A stretch of 5,904 nt of DNA. It comes from Gammaproteobacteria bacterium. Lineage in GTDB: Bacteria; Pseudomonadota; Gammaproteobacteria; Steroidobacterales; Woeseiaceae. The DNA lies in the NCBI GenBank assembly GCA_029881015.1, contig JAOUNK010000215.1, positions 1-5,904 on the forward strand. Direction: 5' to 3'. The position numbers were made by a program, and so were the translations under genes. Within the stretch, counting starts at the first letter, position 1, and every line of letters starts with the position of its first letter. A model generated the notes under the pieces. That model saw nothing but the letters and a program-made list of their open reading frames with translations, did no database searches and was not told the DNA's origin. This document shows, piece after piece, positions 1 through 5,904 of the stretch.

Positions 1-13
1 CCTGGAAAGCCAG

Positions 14-37
14 TGATCCAGGACGGTTCCGGGATCA
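14..37 (+). terminator. Possible hairpin terminator or operator at the left edge
   Basis: TGATCC (14-19) pairs with GGATCA (32-37). After one A/G mismatch, GGA (21-23) pairs with TCC (28-30) around a CGGT loop. AT-rich DNA and a short T-run (about 55-61) follow, but there is no immediate T-tract, so as an intrinsic terminator it is imperfect. It could end an upstream gene whose stop would be the TGA at 14-16, or it could be an operator-like inverted repeat. Function is inference only. Confidence 0.25.
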
Positions 38-50
38 AGATTATATATTA

Positions 51-56
51 TATATT
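51..56 (+). promoter_or_regulatory. Candidate -10 element for the operon
   Basis: TATATT matches the sigma-70 -10 consensus TATAAT at five of six positions and sits in the only strongly AT-rich block near the operon (about 41-60). No good -35 box is visible: the best-spaced hexamer, TTCCGG at 27-32, is poor. If real, transcription would start near 63 and leave a 5' leader of about 170 nt before the first gene. An activator-dependent promoter would fit the weak -35 but is not shown. Confidence 0.25.
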
Positions 57-233
57 CTTTTATCCTCGTGGAATACCCGGACGGGCGTTCCGGGCAGGAA
101 GGGAGAAAATCACTGCCATAGTCCGCGTCAATTCTGGCGGCCGCGTTGAGTTTAGGGGCGTTGAAAGTCGGCACGACCTGGCCGGCGGGAAGAGCGCAAT
201 CATGCCGTGAACCTGTGGGATACTGGGCGGAAT

Positions 234-1802
234 ATGGATGGCAGGATCTCAAAAATCATTATCGTGGGCGGGGGCAGCGCCGGCTGGTTGTCCGCCGGGG
301 TCATTGCAGCCGAGCATCGTATCGACGCAGATGCACTGCAGCCGTTCGAGGTAATCCTCATTGAGTCACCGGACGTACCGACCATCGGCGTTGGTGAAGG
401 TACGTGGCCGTCCATGCGGACGACCCTGCAGCGTATGGGACTGCCTGAGACTGACTTCATAAGGGAGTGCGACGCCAGCTTCAAACAGGGCACCTGGTTT
501 CGAGACTGGCGTACGGGCAGCGGCGATACTTACTGCCATCCTTTCACCGTCCCAACGGACTACGCGGAAATAAACCTTGTGCCGCACTGGCTTGCGCTGA
601 CCGATGCACCTCAGTTTGCGGATGCCGTGACGCCCCAGACGGCGCTATTTGCAGACTGCCTTGCCCCCAAGCAGATCACGACGCCGGAATATGCTTTTGT
701 CGTGAATTACGGTTATCACCTGGATGCCGGGAAGTTCGCCGAACGACTTCGCCGGCACTGTACCGAGCACCTGGGAGTAAAACACGTCAGGGCGAACGTA
801 TTGCACATTAATGCGGCTGAGAACGGCGACATCCGATCGGTTACCACCGATAGCGCCGGCGAAATATCCGGCGACCTGTTTGTTGACTGTACCGGCACGA
901 ACAGCCTGCTGCTGGGCGAGCATTTCGAGATACCGTTTCAGTCACGACAGGCCTGCCTCTTCAACGACACCGCCCTGGCGGCACAGGTGCCGTATGCCGA
1001 CGACCATCAGCCAATTCAATCCTGTACTCGTTCGACTGCACAGACGGCCGGCTGGATCTGGGATATTGGCTTATCGACGCGTCGTGGAACCGGCCACGTC
1101 TACTCAAGCGCCCACATTTCCGAGGACGAAGCCACGGCGCAGCTACTGGCGTACCTTAGAGAGTCCGCCGGGGACGAAGCCGCGTCCCGCGTTGTGCCAC
1201 GCAAAATCCGGTTTCAGCCTGGCCATCGGCAGAAATTCTGGCACAGAAACTGCGTTGCAGTAGGCATGTCGTCGGGATTTATCGAGCCGCTCGAGGCATC
1301 GGCGCTCGTGATGGTTGAACTGGCGGCAGGAATGATTGCCGATCAACTACCCCCGACCAGGGAAACCATGGATATTGTCGCCAAACGCTACAACCAGAAG
1401 TTCCTGCGTCACTGGAATCAGATTGTCGAATTCCTGAAATTGCATTACGTCCTGAGTGCGCGCGACGATTCCCCCTACTGGCGGGACAATCGTGCTCCGG
1501 AATCGATTCCCGACAAGCTCAGTGAGCGACTTTCATTGTGGCAGTATCGAAGCCCCTGGCACCAGGACGCCGAGGCAGTCGATGAACTGTTTCCCACTGC
1601 GAGCTACCAATACATCCTCTATGGCATGGGTTTCAATACGGAGCCGCGGCACACCCGTGCCCACCAGCAGGATGCACGCGAGCGCCAGGCATTTGAGCTC
1701 TTCCGGAAGAATGCGGCGCGCGCCACCCAGCTTCGGCAGGCTCTGCCCGGCAACAGGGAACTACTGAACAAGGTCAACGAGTTTGGATTTCAGAATCTGT
1801 AA
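234..1802 (+). CDS. Flavin-dependent halogenase, tryptophan-halogenase family (divergent active-site motifs)
   Basis: This 522-residue protein belongs to the FADH2-dependent tryptophan halogenase family (Pfam Trp_halogenase). Canonical members use O2 and halide to make hypohalous acid, which passes to an active-site Lys and halogenates an electron-rich substrate. Visible features: FAD-binding GGGSAGW (12-18), GVGEGTWP (52-59), the candidate catalytic Lys84 in SFKQGTWFRDW, and the GDLFVDCTG flavin strand (213-221). The hallmark WxWxIP reads WIWDIG (274-279), with Gly for Pro. The conserved PLES reads PLEA, keeping Glu354 but replacing Ser with Ala355. I chose ATG 234 because it places the FAD motif about 12 residues in, as usual; an in-frame GTG at 207 would add nine residues, and neither has a strong ribosome site. 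No signal peptide is seen, so it is probably cytoplasmic. It is the first gene of the operon. Halogenase family membership is clear; halogenating activity and substrate are not known. Confidence 0.93.
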   Translation: MDGRISKIIIVGGGSAGWLSAGVIAAEHRIDADALQPFEVILIESPDVPTIGVGEGTWPSMRTTLQRMGLPETDFIRECDASFKQGTWFRDWRTGSGDTYCHPFTVPTDYAEINLVPHWLALTDAPQFADAVTPQTALFADCLAPKQITTPEYAFVVNYGYHLDAGKFAERLRRHCTEHLGVKHVRANVLHINAAENGDIRSVTTDSAGEISGDLFVDCTGTNSLLLGEHFEIPFQSRQACLFNDTALAAQVPYADDHQPIQSCTRSTAQTAGWIWDIGLSTRRGTGHVYSSAHISEDEATAQLLAYLRESAGDEAASRVVPRKIRFQPGHRQKFWHRNCVAVGMSSGFIEPLEASALVMVELAAGMIADQLPPTRETMDIVAKRYNQKFLRHWNQIVEFLKLHYVLSARDDSPYWRDNRAPESIPDKLSERLSLWQYRSPWHQDAEAVDELFPTASYQYILYGMGFNTEPRHTRAHQQDARERQAFELFRKNAARATQLRQALPGNRELLNKVNEFGFQNL

Positions 1803-1832
1803 ACAAGCAACAGGTGTGAGTAGAGCATCGCG

Positions 1833-2552
1833 ATGAGTCAATACCAGGTCCTCGACAGGGACAAACATCGAGAACTACGGATCAAGACAGGCTATGGAGC
1901 AGCCCTGGGTGACGCCGTCATGTACGTGATGACCTACCCCATGGAGTTCAGGGATATTCAGAGCTGCTATCCCATCCTGTTCACCAAGGATCCCAACACC
2001 GGTGGTTTCTTCGCCGCGGCTGTCCTGGGTTTTGAAGCGAATCAGAACCTGTTCCTGCACGATAATGGCTGGGACGCATCGTATATTCCCGCATTGGTGC
2101 AACGTCAGCCCTTCTTGCTTGCCACCGGTGGAGAAGATGCCAATGCAGCCCCGGTGGTTTCGCTGGATCTCGATCACCCGCGAGTCAGCGACCGCGAGGG
2201 GGAGGCGTTGTTTGACAGCCAGGGAGGAACAACGGAGTTTCTGCACCGGAAGGTTGCGCTGCTGGACAAGCTGCATCACGGGCTGCAACACGGCAAAGGC
2301 TTTGTCGACGCCCTGCTTCGGCACGAACTGTTGGAGAAGATTACCCTGGACATAGCCTTTAATGACGGTGACAAGAGGACCGTGGAAGGGTTCTACAGCA
2401 TTGCGGAAGAACGCCTCTATCAGCTCAAGGGAAACGTGCTGGAGTCGCTGAACGAAGCGGGCTACCTGCAACCTGTTTTCATGGCGGTAGCCTCATTGTC
2501 CCGTGTGCGTGACATTATCGAAAGACGAAACCGGCTCCGGGTACAGGCATGA
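1833..2552 (+). CDS. SapC family protein
   Basis: This 239-residue protein matches the SapC family (Pfam SapC), named after a Campylobacter fetus surface-layer-associated protein and unrelated to the SapC peptide-transporter permease. Recognisable family blocks are YPILF (46-50), GFEANQNLFL (66-75), GWDASYIPALVQRQPF (79-94), REGEALFD (121-128) and a C-terminal EAGYLQPV segment (208-215). It has no signal peptide and no membrane segment, and its length is normal for the family. The start lies 30 nt after the first halogenase stop, with only a weak purine-rich ribosome site (about 1816-1825). Its own stop overlaps the next gene by ATGA, suggesting translational coupling with the cupin gene. Biochemical function is unknown. 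In proteobacteria this family is typically encoded beside Trp-halogenase-like and TonB-dependent receptor genes, so a role in that system is an inference from context. Confidence 0.9.
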   Translation: MSQYQVLDRDKHRELRIKTGYGAALGDAVMYVMTYPMEFRDIQSCYPILFTKDPNTGGFFAAAVLGFEANQNLFLHDNGWDASYIPALVQRQPFLLATGGEDANAAPVVSLDLDHPRVSDREGEALFDSQGGTTEFLHRKVALLDKLHHGLQHGKGFVDALLRHELLEKITLDIAFNDGDKRTVEGFYSIAEERLYQLKGNVLESLNEAGYLQPVFMAVASLSRVRDIIERRNRLRVQA

Positions 2553-3577
2553 CCGATCAGCACGTCCTGAATGACATCAGCCAGTCAATTGCGGAGACAA
2601 GTGACGTCACGGCCGCCGATCTCAGCGACGAGCTACTGGCGTCTGATCAGCCGCAGGTCTTGCGAGGCTTGGCCCGGGACTGGCCCGCTGTGCGACACGG
2701 GCTCGAGTCGGCGGACCGGATAATTGACTACCTGCGGGGTTTCGACTCGAACAACGTCGTCACGGCCCTCTATGCGCCGCCTGAGTCAGCCGGCCGGATC
2801 TTCTACAACGAGGACATGAGCGCCTTCAATTTTGAATATCGGCGGATGGCGCTAAAGGACGCCGTGCAGCAGGTCCGGTCTCATGTCGACCTGCCTTCAC
2901 CGCCCTCACTTTATATCGGCTCAACCAACGTCGATCACTGGCTACCGGGATTCCGGCAGCAAAACGATTTTCCGATTGCACATCTCGCACCGCTGGTCAG
3001 CATCTGGATCGGCAACCAGAGCCGCGTTTCTGCCCACTATGATTTTCCGTCCAATATTGCCTGCGTGGTCGCGGGGCACCGGCGCGTCATTCTGTTTCCG
3101 CCGGAGCAGTTACCGAATCTTTATGTTGGACCGCTGGACTTCACGCCGGCAGGACAACCGATCAGCCTGGTGGACTTTTGTGCGCCTGATTATGAGCGAT
3201 TCCCGAAGTTTCGCGAAGCCGTCAAAACCGCCCAGGTTGCCGTGCTGGAACCGGGGGATGGCATCATCATTCCAAGCATGTGGTGGCATCATATGGAAGC
3301 GTTGGATGCCTTCAACGTGCTGGTGAATTACTGGTGGCGAAGCTCCCCCTCCTACATGGGGCCGCCATTGAGCGCGCTGCAGCATGCGATACTGGGTCTT
3401 CGAGATCTGCCGGAATCACAAAGAAAACAATGGAGGGATTTGTTCGATTTTTATGTGTTCAACCCCGAGCAGGAAAACTTTGAACACATCCCGGACGCTG
3501 CGCGTGGCGTGTTGAATCCCATCGATGAGCAGACCGCGCGGCAAATTCGCAAGATGTTAAGAGACAAACTGTTGTAG
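2549..3577 (+). CDS. Cupin-8 / JmjC-like protein, FIH-type putative 2-oxoglutarate dioxygenase
   Basis: This 342-residue protein has a cupin-8/JmjC-like double-stranded beta-helix. The core carries the Fe(II) facial triad candidates His163 and Asp165 (in SAHYDFP) and distal His247 (in IPSMWWHHME). Several blocks closely resemble human FIH as I remember it: HYD, ILFPPEQ (181-187), VDF..PDYERFP (208-219), the PGD-x-x-x-IP-x-x-WWHH stretch (236-248) and VNYWW (259-263). An ungapped comparison from HxD puts Arg178 where FIH has the 2-oxoglutarate-binding Lys214. The C-terminal stretch (about 275-342) looks helical, as in the FIH dimerisation region. Family members can be protein or small-molecule hydroxylases, but some cupin-8 proteins have no known activity. 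It starts within the SapC stop (ATGA) and ends 12 nt before the second halogenase, so it is surely co-transcribed. Likely cytoplasmic; substrate unknown. The fold assignment is strong, the hydroxylase activity tentative. Confidence 0.92.
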   Translation: MTDQHVLNDISQSIAETSDVTAADLSDELLASDQPQVLRGLARDWPAVRHGLESADRIIDYLRGFDSNNVVTALYAPPESAGRIFYNEDMSAFNFEYRRMALKDAVQQVRSHVDLPSPPSLYIGSTNVDHWLPGFRQQNDFPIAHLAPLVSIWIGNQSRVSAHYDFPSNIACVVAGHRRVILFPPEQLPNLYVGPLDFTPAGQPISLVDFCAPDYERFPKFREAVKTAQVAVLEPGDGIIIPSMWWHHMEALDAFNVLVNYWWRSSPSYMGPPLSALQHAILGLRDLPESQRKQWRDLFDFYVFNPEQENFEHIPDAARGVLNPIDEQTARQIRKMLRDKLL

Positions 3578-3589
3578 GCCAAGAGTCAT

Positions 3590-5077
3590 ATGTCAGCTGC
3601 AAAAGTACAGAATGTCGTTATTGTGGGTGGAGGTACCGCAGGGTGGACCGCGGCAGCCTCAATTGCCCGACTGATCGGAGTCAACCTGAACGTGACGCTG
3701 GTGGAATCCGACGCCATCGGCACCGTAGGCGTAGGCGAGGCGACCATACCCCCCTTCAGAACCATGCATCGCCTGCTGAAAGTCGATGAGGCAGACTTCC
3801 TGTCAAAGGTGCAGGGCACCATCAAGCTCGGCATCAGCTTCGAAAACTGGCGGTCGGTCGGCCACGACTACATCCATTCCTTTGGCTTCACAGGCCAGGG
3901 CTGCTGGGCGGCAGGCTTTCAGCACTTCTGGCTCAAAGCCAGGCAACTTGGTTTCGCCGAAGACTACAGTCGCTATGCCCTGGAATTGATGGCGGCGAAA
4001 GCCGGCAGGTTTGGCCTGCTACAACAGGATGCACTCAGTTATGCCTACCACCTTGATGCCACCGCCTATGCCGGGCTGTTGCGGCAGCAGGCGGAACAGG
4101 ACGGTGTAACCCGCATCGAAGGCAAGATCGTCGATGTCCGTCAGACTGAATCCGGCGACATCTCTGAACTGGTACTCGAATCAGGACAGGTTGTGAAAGG
4201 CGATCTGTTTATCGACTGCAGCGGTTTTGTCAGCCTGCTCATGGACAAGACCCTGGGTACAGAGTTCGAAGACTGGACGCACTGGCTTCCCTGCGATCGC
4301 GCCATAGCCGTGCAAACCAAAGCGGTCAGCGAGCCTATTCCTTATACACGCTCGATAGCCAGGGAGAGCGGCTGGCAGTGGCGGATCCCATTGCAGACCC
4401 GAGTTGGCAATGGGCTGGTTTATTGCAGCGAATTCATGAGTGACGACGAAGCCCGTAACACCCTGCTCGCGAACCTTGAGGGTGAAGTCATTACAGAACC
4501 GAGGGTATTGCGCTTTCGCACGGGACAACGGGTTAAACACTGGAACCGGAATTGCGTCGCGCTGGGCCTGGCGGCGGGCTTTCTCGAGCCACTGGAGTCC
4601 ACCAGCATTCACCTGATTCAGCGAGGCGTGATCCGGCTGATGCAGATGTTTCCCTTTGGCGGCATCGTCGAGTCAGACCGGACGGAATTCAATCGCCAGA
4701 TGGACGCGGAGTTTCGCTATATCCGCGACTTCATCATCATGCACTACCATGTCACAGAGCGCACGGACTCCGAATTCTGGCGTCGCTGCAGAAACATGGA
4801 CGTTCCTGACGACCTTAAGCATCGCCTGGACCTGTTCCGCGACAGCGGCCGTGTGTTCGAGGCCGAATTCGATATCTTCCGCGAGAACAGCTGGACCCAG
4901 GTGATGCTGGGGCAAGGCATTGAACCGCAGAGCTATCACCCCATCGTGGACATGATGGGTGAGCAGGAGCTTCGTCAGTTCATGCAGATCCAGGGGCAGA
5001 AAGTCGACCATGTGCTGAAACAGCTGCCGACGCACCAGGAATTCATCGATCGTTACTGTCTAACGGCAGTCGCTTGA
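3590..5077 (+). CDS. Flavin-dependent halogenase, tryptophan-halogenase family (canonical motifs)
   Basis: This 495-residue protein is a second Trp_halogenase-family enzyme, with every landmark intact: FAD motif GGGTAGW (13-19), GVGEATIPP (47-55), catalytic Lys79 in GTIKLGISFENW, YHLDATAYAGLLR (153-165), the flavin strand GDLFIDCSGF (204-213), the halogenase signature WQWRIP (262-267) and Glu336-Ser337 in GFLEPLEST. Lys79 has the same number as the catalytic lysine of PrnA and RebH. Predicted reaction: FADH2, O2 and chloride or bromide halogenate an electron-rich aromatic; related enzymes from such loci (for example BrvH) favour bromide, so halide preference is open. A separate flavin reductase is needed and none is in the window. 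The start has a weak AAGAG ribosome site (3581-3585). It is a diverged paralogue of the first gene, sharing blocks such as W-x-RNCVA-x-G and TD/DDSxxW. It is the last gene of the operon, followed directly by a terminator. The natural substrate cannot be read from sequence; free tryptophan should not be assumed. Confidence 0.95.
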   Translation: MSAAKVQNVVIVGGGTAGWTAAASIARLIGVNLNVTLVESDAIGTVGVGEATIPPFRTMHRLLKVDEADFLSKVQGTIKLGISFENWRSVGHDYIHSFGFTGQGCWAAGFQHFWLKARQLGFAEDYSRYALELMAAKAGRFGLLQQDALSYAYHLDATAYAGLLRQQAEQDGVTRIEGKIVDVRQTESGDISELVLESGQVVKGDLFIDCSGFVSLLMDKTLGTEFEDWTHWLPCDRAIAVQTKAVSEPIPYTRSIARESGWQWRIPLQTRVGNGLVYCSEFMSDDEARNTLLANLEGEVITEPRVLRFRTGQRVKHWNRNCVALGLAAGFLEPLESTSIHLIQRGVIRLMQMFPFGGIVESDRTEFNRQMDAEFRYIRDFIIMHYHVTERTDSEFWRRCRNMDVPDDLKHRLDLFRDSGRVFEAEFDIFRENSWTQVMLGQGIEPQSYHPIVDMMGEQELRQFMQIQGQKVDHVLKQLPTHQEFIDRYCLTAVA

Positions 5078-5079
5078 GA

Positions 5080-5109
5080 AAAGGCGCCCGGTGGGCGCCT
5101 TTCTTGTTT
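5080..5109 (+). terminator. Bidirectional intrinsic terminator of the operon
   Basis: A 9-bp stem, AAGGCGCCC (5081-5089) with GGGCGCCTT (5093-5101), closes a GGT loop, and one more A-T pair (5080/5102) extends it. On the plus strand it runs into a T-rich tail (5100-5109), and it starts only a few bases after the halogenase stop. On the minus strand the same stem is followed by TTTTCTC, so it can also terminate the convergent gene, whose stop is at 5128. This is the strongest RNA signal in the window and marks the operon's end. Confidence 0.9.
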
Positions 5110-5127
5110 GAACAGCAAACCTCGCTG

Positions 5128-5904
5128 CTATTTTACGAGTCTGAACTCCCACCAGCCGCCGCCGACGCTGATCCTGACGGTCGCATTGTCGCCAACCACC
5201 TCGACCACGTTATAGGTAACCGAATCGGGTGCATCGGCCGGATCTGCCAGCTCGCCGCCGTTCACGACCTTGGCCAGGCCAAGGAAGGAGCCCACGCCAT
5301 CGAGCGTCAGGGTGGGGCCGGCAGCATCATAGGCCCAGGCGCCGGCGGTGCTGCCATCGTGAGGTGCGACTGGTACGCCACATGCGTCCGCGACCGCACC
5401 ACCCTGCCAGGCCTCCAGCCAGGTCGCACCTTCCTGATAGATCCGGAACGAGCCGTCACCGCCAACGTGGTAGACATCGTCGAACCAGCAGGCGCGCGGT
5501 CCGTCAGGACCCGTGTCGGAAATTTCGAACCATTGAGTGTCCCCTTCCGCCGGGCCAACTCCCGCGAAAGCGAGCTTCCAGTTGCCGACGACGGGTAAGT
5601 TCGAAACGCGCGTCAGCCGGAACTCCCACCAGCCGCCGCCGACATCAACCCGGACAGTCATGCTGTCGCCAACCACCTCGACCACATTATAGGTAACCGA
5701 TTCGGGTGCATCGGCCGGGTCTGCCAGCTCGCCACCATTCACGACCTTGGCCAGGCCCAGGAAGGCCCCAAATCCTGTCAGCTTCAGGGTTTGCGCGGCT
5801 TCGTCGTAATCGAAGATGGCGTTATTGCTGCCATCGTGAGGCGCAATCGGCGCACCACAAGCGTCCACGACCGCACCACCCTGCCAGGCCTCCAGCCAGG
5901 TCTC
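5128..5904 (-). CDS. Tandem-domain extracellular-type protein, partial (5' end outside the window)
   Basis: The frame is open across the right edge, giving the last 258 residues of a longer protein; numbering here starts at the first visible residue. It contains the end of one domain copy (to about residue 97) and a complete final copy (about 105-258). A unit begins with VVGNWKL, continues through RACWFDD (137-143), TWLEAWQGG (161-169), DACG-x-P-x-APHDGS, GLAKVVNGGELADPADAP and SVTYNVVEVVGD, and ends in GGGWWEFRL. Cys139 and Cys175 are candidates for a disulfide. The composition is acidic, rich in Gly and aromatics and probably all-beta. I have seen this domain type in secreted proteins of marine Gammaproteobacteria and Bacteroidota, sometimes alongside carbohydrate-active enzymes, but I cannot name a family or function. 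Any signal peptide would lie outside the window. It converges on the halogenase operon and shares its terminator. The coding frame is very secure; the carbohydrate link is a guess. Confidence 0.88.
   Translation of the reverse strand, partial: ETWLEAWQGGAVVDACGAPIAPHDGSNNAIFDYDEAAQTLKLTGFGAFLGLAKVVNGGELADPADAPESVTYNVVEVVGDSMTVRVDVGGGWWEFRLTRVSNLPVVGNWKLAFAGVGPAEGDTQWFEISDTGPDGPRACWFDDVYHVGGDGSFRIYQEGATWLEAWQGGAVADACGVPVAPHDGSTAGAWAYDAAGPTLTLDGVGSFLGLAKVVNGGELADPADAPDSVTYNVVEVVGDNATVRISVGGGWWEFRLVK
5137..5424 (-). repeat. Tandem repeat, C-terminal copy (TWLEAW to WWEFRL)
   Basis: This 96-codon block encodes TWLEAWQGG through WWEFRL and aligns without gaps to the block at 5614-5901, exactly 477 nt (159 codons) away. 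Over positions 5188-5287 I counted six mismatches in 100 against 5665-5764. Only one of these changes an amino acid (Asp/Glu). Similarity is lower in the segment encoding residues after APHDGS. Confidence 0.9.
5614..5901 (-). repeat. Tandem repeat, upstream copy (TWLEAW to WWEFRL)
   Basis: This is the partner of the repeat at 5137-5424. The complete unit would include the WKL...RACWFDD half, which lies outside the window for this copy. The spacer between the two blocks (5425-5613) encodes that half for the final copy. More copies may lie beyond the right edge. Confidence 0.9.

Larger units (their letters stand above)
1..233. other. Non-coding leader upstream of the halogenase operon
   Basis: I see no convincing gene here. 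One frame stays open from the left edge to 210, but its predicted product has no recognisable motif and ends inside the start region of the halogenase. A purine-rich, Shine-Dalgarno-like stretch at about 96-105 has no usable start codon after it. The region contains a hairpin at 14-37, an AT-rich block at about 41-60, and a second GC-rich hairpin (CCCGGA 76-81 with TCCGGG 89-94, 7-nt loop). A leader of this size just before a tight operon is a plausible site for the promoter and any operator. Another frame reads Leu-Glu-Ser-Gln-stop with TGA at 14-16, so the tail of an upstream gene could end there, but four codons cannot establish it. Confidence 0.5.

Noticed and set aside
96..105. Purine-rich Shine-Dalgarno-like stretch in the leader
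   Set aside because: No ATG, GTG or TTG follows at a workable distance, and the nearest CTG (113) meets a stop two codons later.
143..164. Direct repeat GCGTTGA at 143-149 and 158-164
   Set aside because: Two 7-nt copies alone are too short to support a binding site.
13..210. Open frame of 65 codons in the leader, plus strand, from a GTG
   Set aside because: It has no recognisable motif and no ribosome site at its start, reads through the AT-rich promoter-like block, and ends within the halogenase start region. It is most likely a chance open frame.
207..233. GTG start at 207 for the first halogenase, adding nine residues
   Set aside because: The family FAD motif normally begins about 10-15 residues from the start, which ATG 234 gives. 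The extra residues resemble nothing in the family. It cannot be excluded because neither start has a strong ribosome site.
1826..1835. Perfect palindrome CATCGCGATG covering the SapC start codon
   Set aside because: Ten bases with no loop can arise by chance, and nothing else suggests an operator or a start-sequestering structure.
1875..2471. 198-codon minus-strand open frame opposite the SapC gene
   Set aside because: The plus strand encodes a clear SapC-family protein, and the antisense product has no recognisable domain. It is typical of shadow frames in GC-rich genes.
1833..2552. SapC as an antimicrobial-peptide ABC transporter permease
   Set aside because: The protein has no membrane segments, and its motifs match the other, S-layer-named SapC family.
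4181..4612. 143-codon minus-strand open frame opposite the second halogenase
   Set aside because: It lies fully within a gene with intact halogenase motifs and has no motif of its own.
5074..5598. 174-codon plus-strand open frame after the operon
   Set aside because: It would start on TTG inside the halogenase stop region, cross the terminator hairpin, and run opposite the repeat-protein gene, whose frame is supported by in-phase conserved repeats.

Overview
The window looks like a piece of a Gammaproteobacterial chromosome, probably from a marine or other aquatic, polysaccharide-using lineage. The basis is gene content and protein style: moderately GC-rich coding DNA, a TonB-receptor-type accessory cassette, and an acidic secreted repeat protein. 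No taxonomic marker gene is present, so this is an inference.

Layout: positions 1-233 are a non-coding leader. It carries a small hairpin (14-37), an AT-rich stretch with a possible -10 element (about 41-60), and no convincing gene. Positions 234-5077 form one tightly packed plus-strand operon of four genes: a divergent flavin-dependent (tryptophan-type) halogenase, a SapC-family protein, a cupin-8/JmjC-like protein resembling the asparaginyl hydroxylase FIH, and a second flavin-dependent halogenase with all hallmark residues. Intergenic gaps are 30 nt, a 4-nt ATGA overlap, and 12 nt. A strong hairpin at 5080-5109 ends the operon. It is nearly symmetric, so it can also terminate the convergent minus-strand gene. 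That gene (5128 to beyond the right edge) encodes tandem copies of an extracellular-looking domain of about 155 residues, with a repeat period of exactly 159 codons.

How the genes may work together: gene sets combining Trp-halogenase-like proteins, SapC-like proteins and cupin-8 proteins recur next to TonB-dependent receptors in Xanthomonas, Caulobacter, Alteromonas and related bacteria, often in carbohydrate uptake loci. Their joint function is not established to my knowledge. Two predicted oxidative enzyme types (FADH2/O2 halogenation and a possible Fe(II)/2-oxoglutarate hydroxylase) together with SapC suggest modification of a shared substrate, perhaps a cell-surface or imported molecule. 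No TonB receptor, flavin reductase or regulator lies inside the window. The most interesting points are the contrast between the canonical and degenerate halogenases, the FIH-like cupin with Arg at the position of the 2-oxoglutarate-binding Lys, and the recently duplicated or homogenised repeat in the convergent gene.
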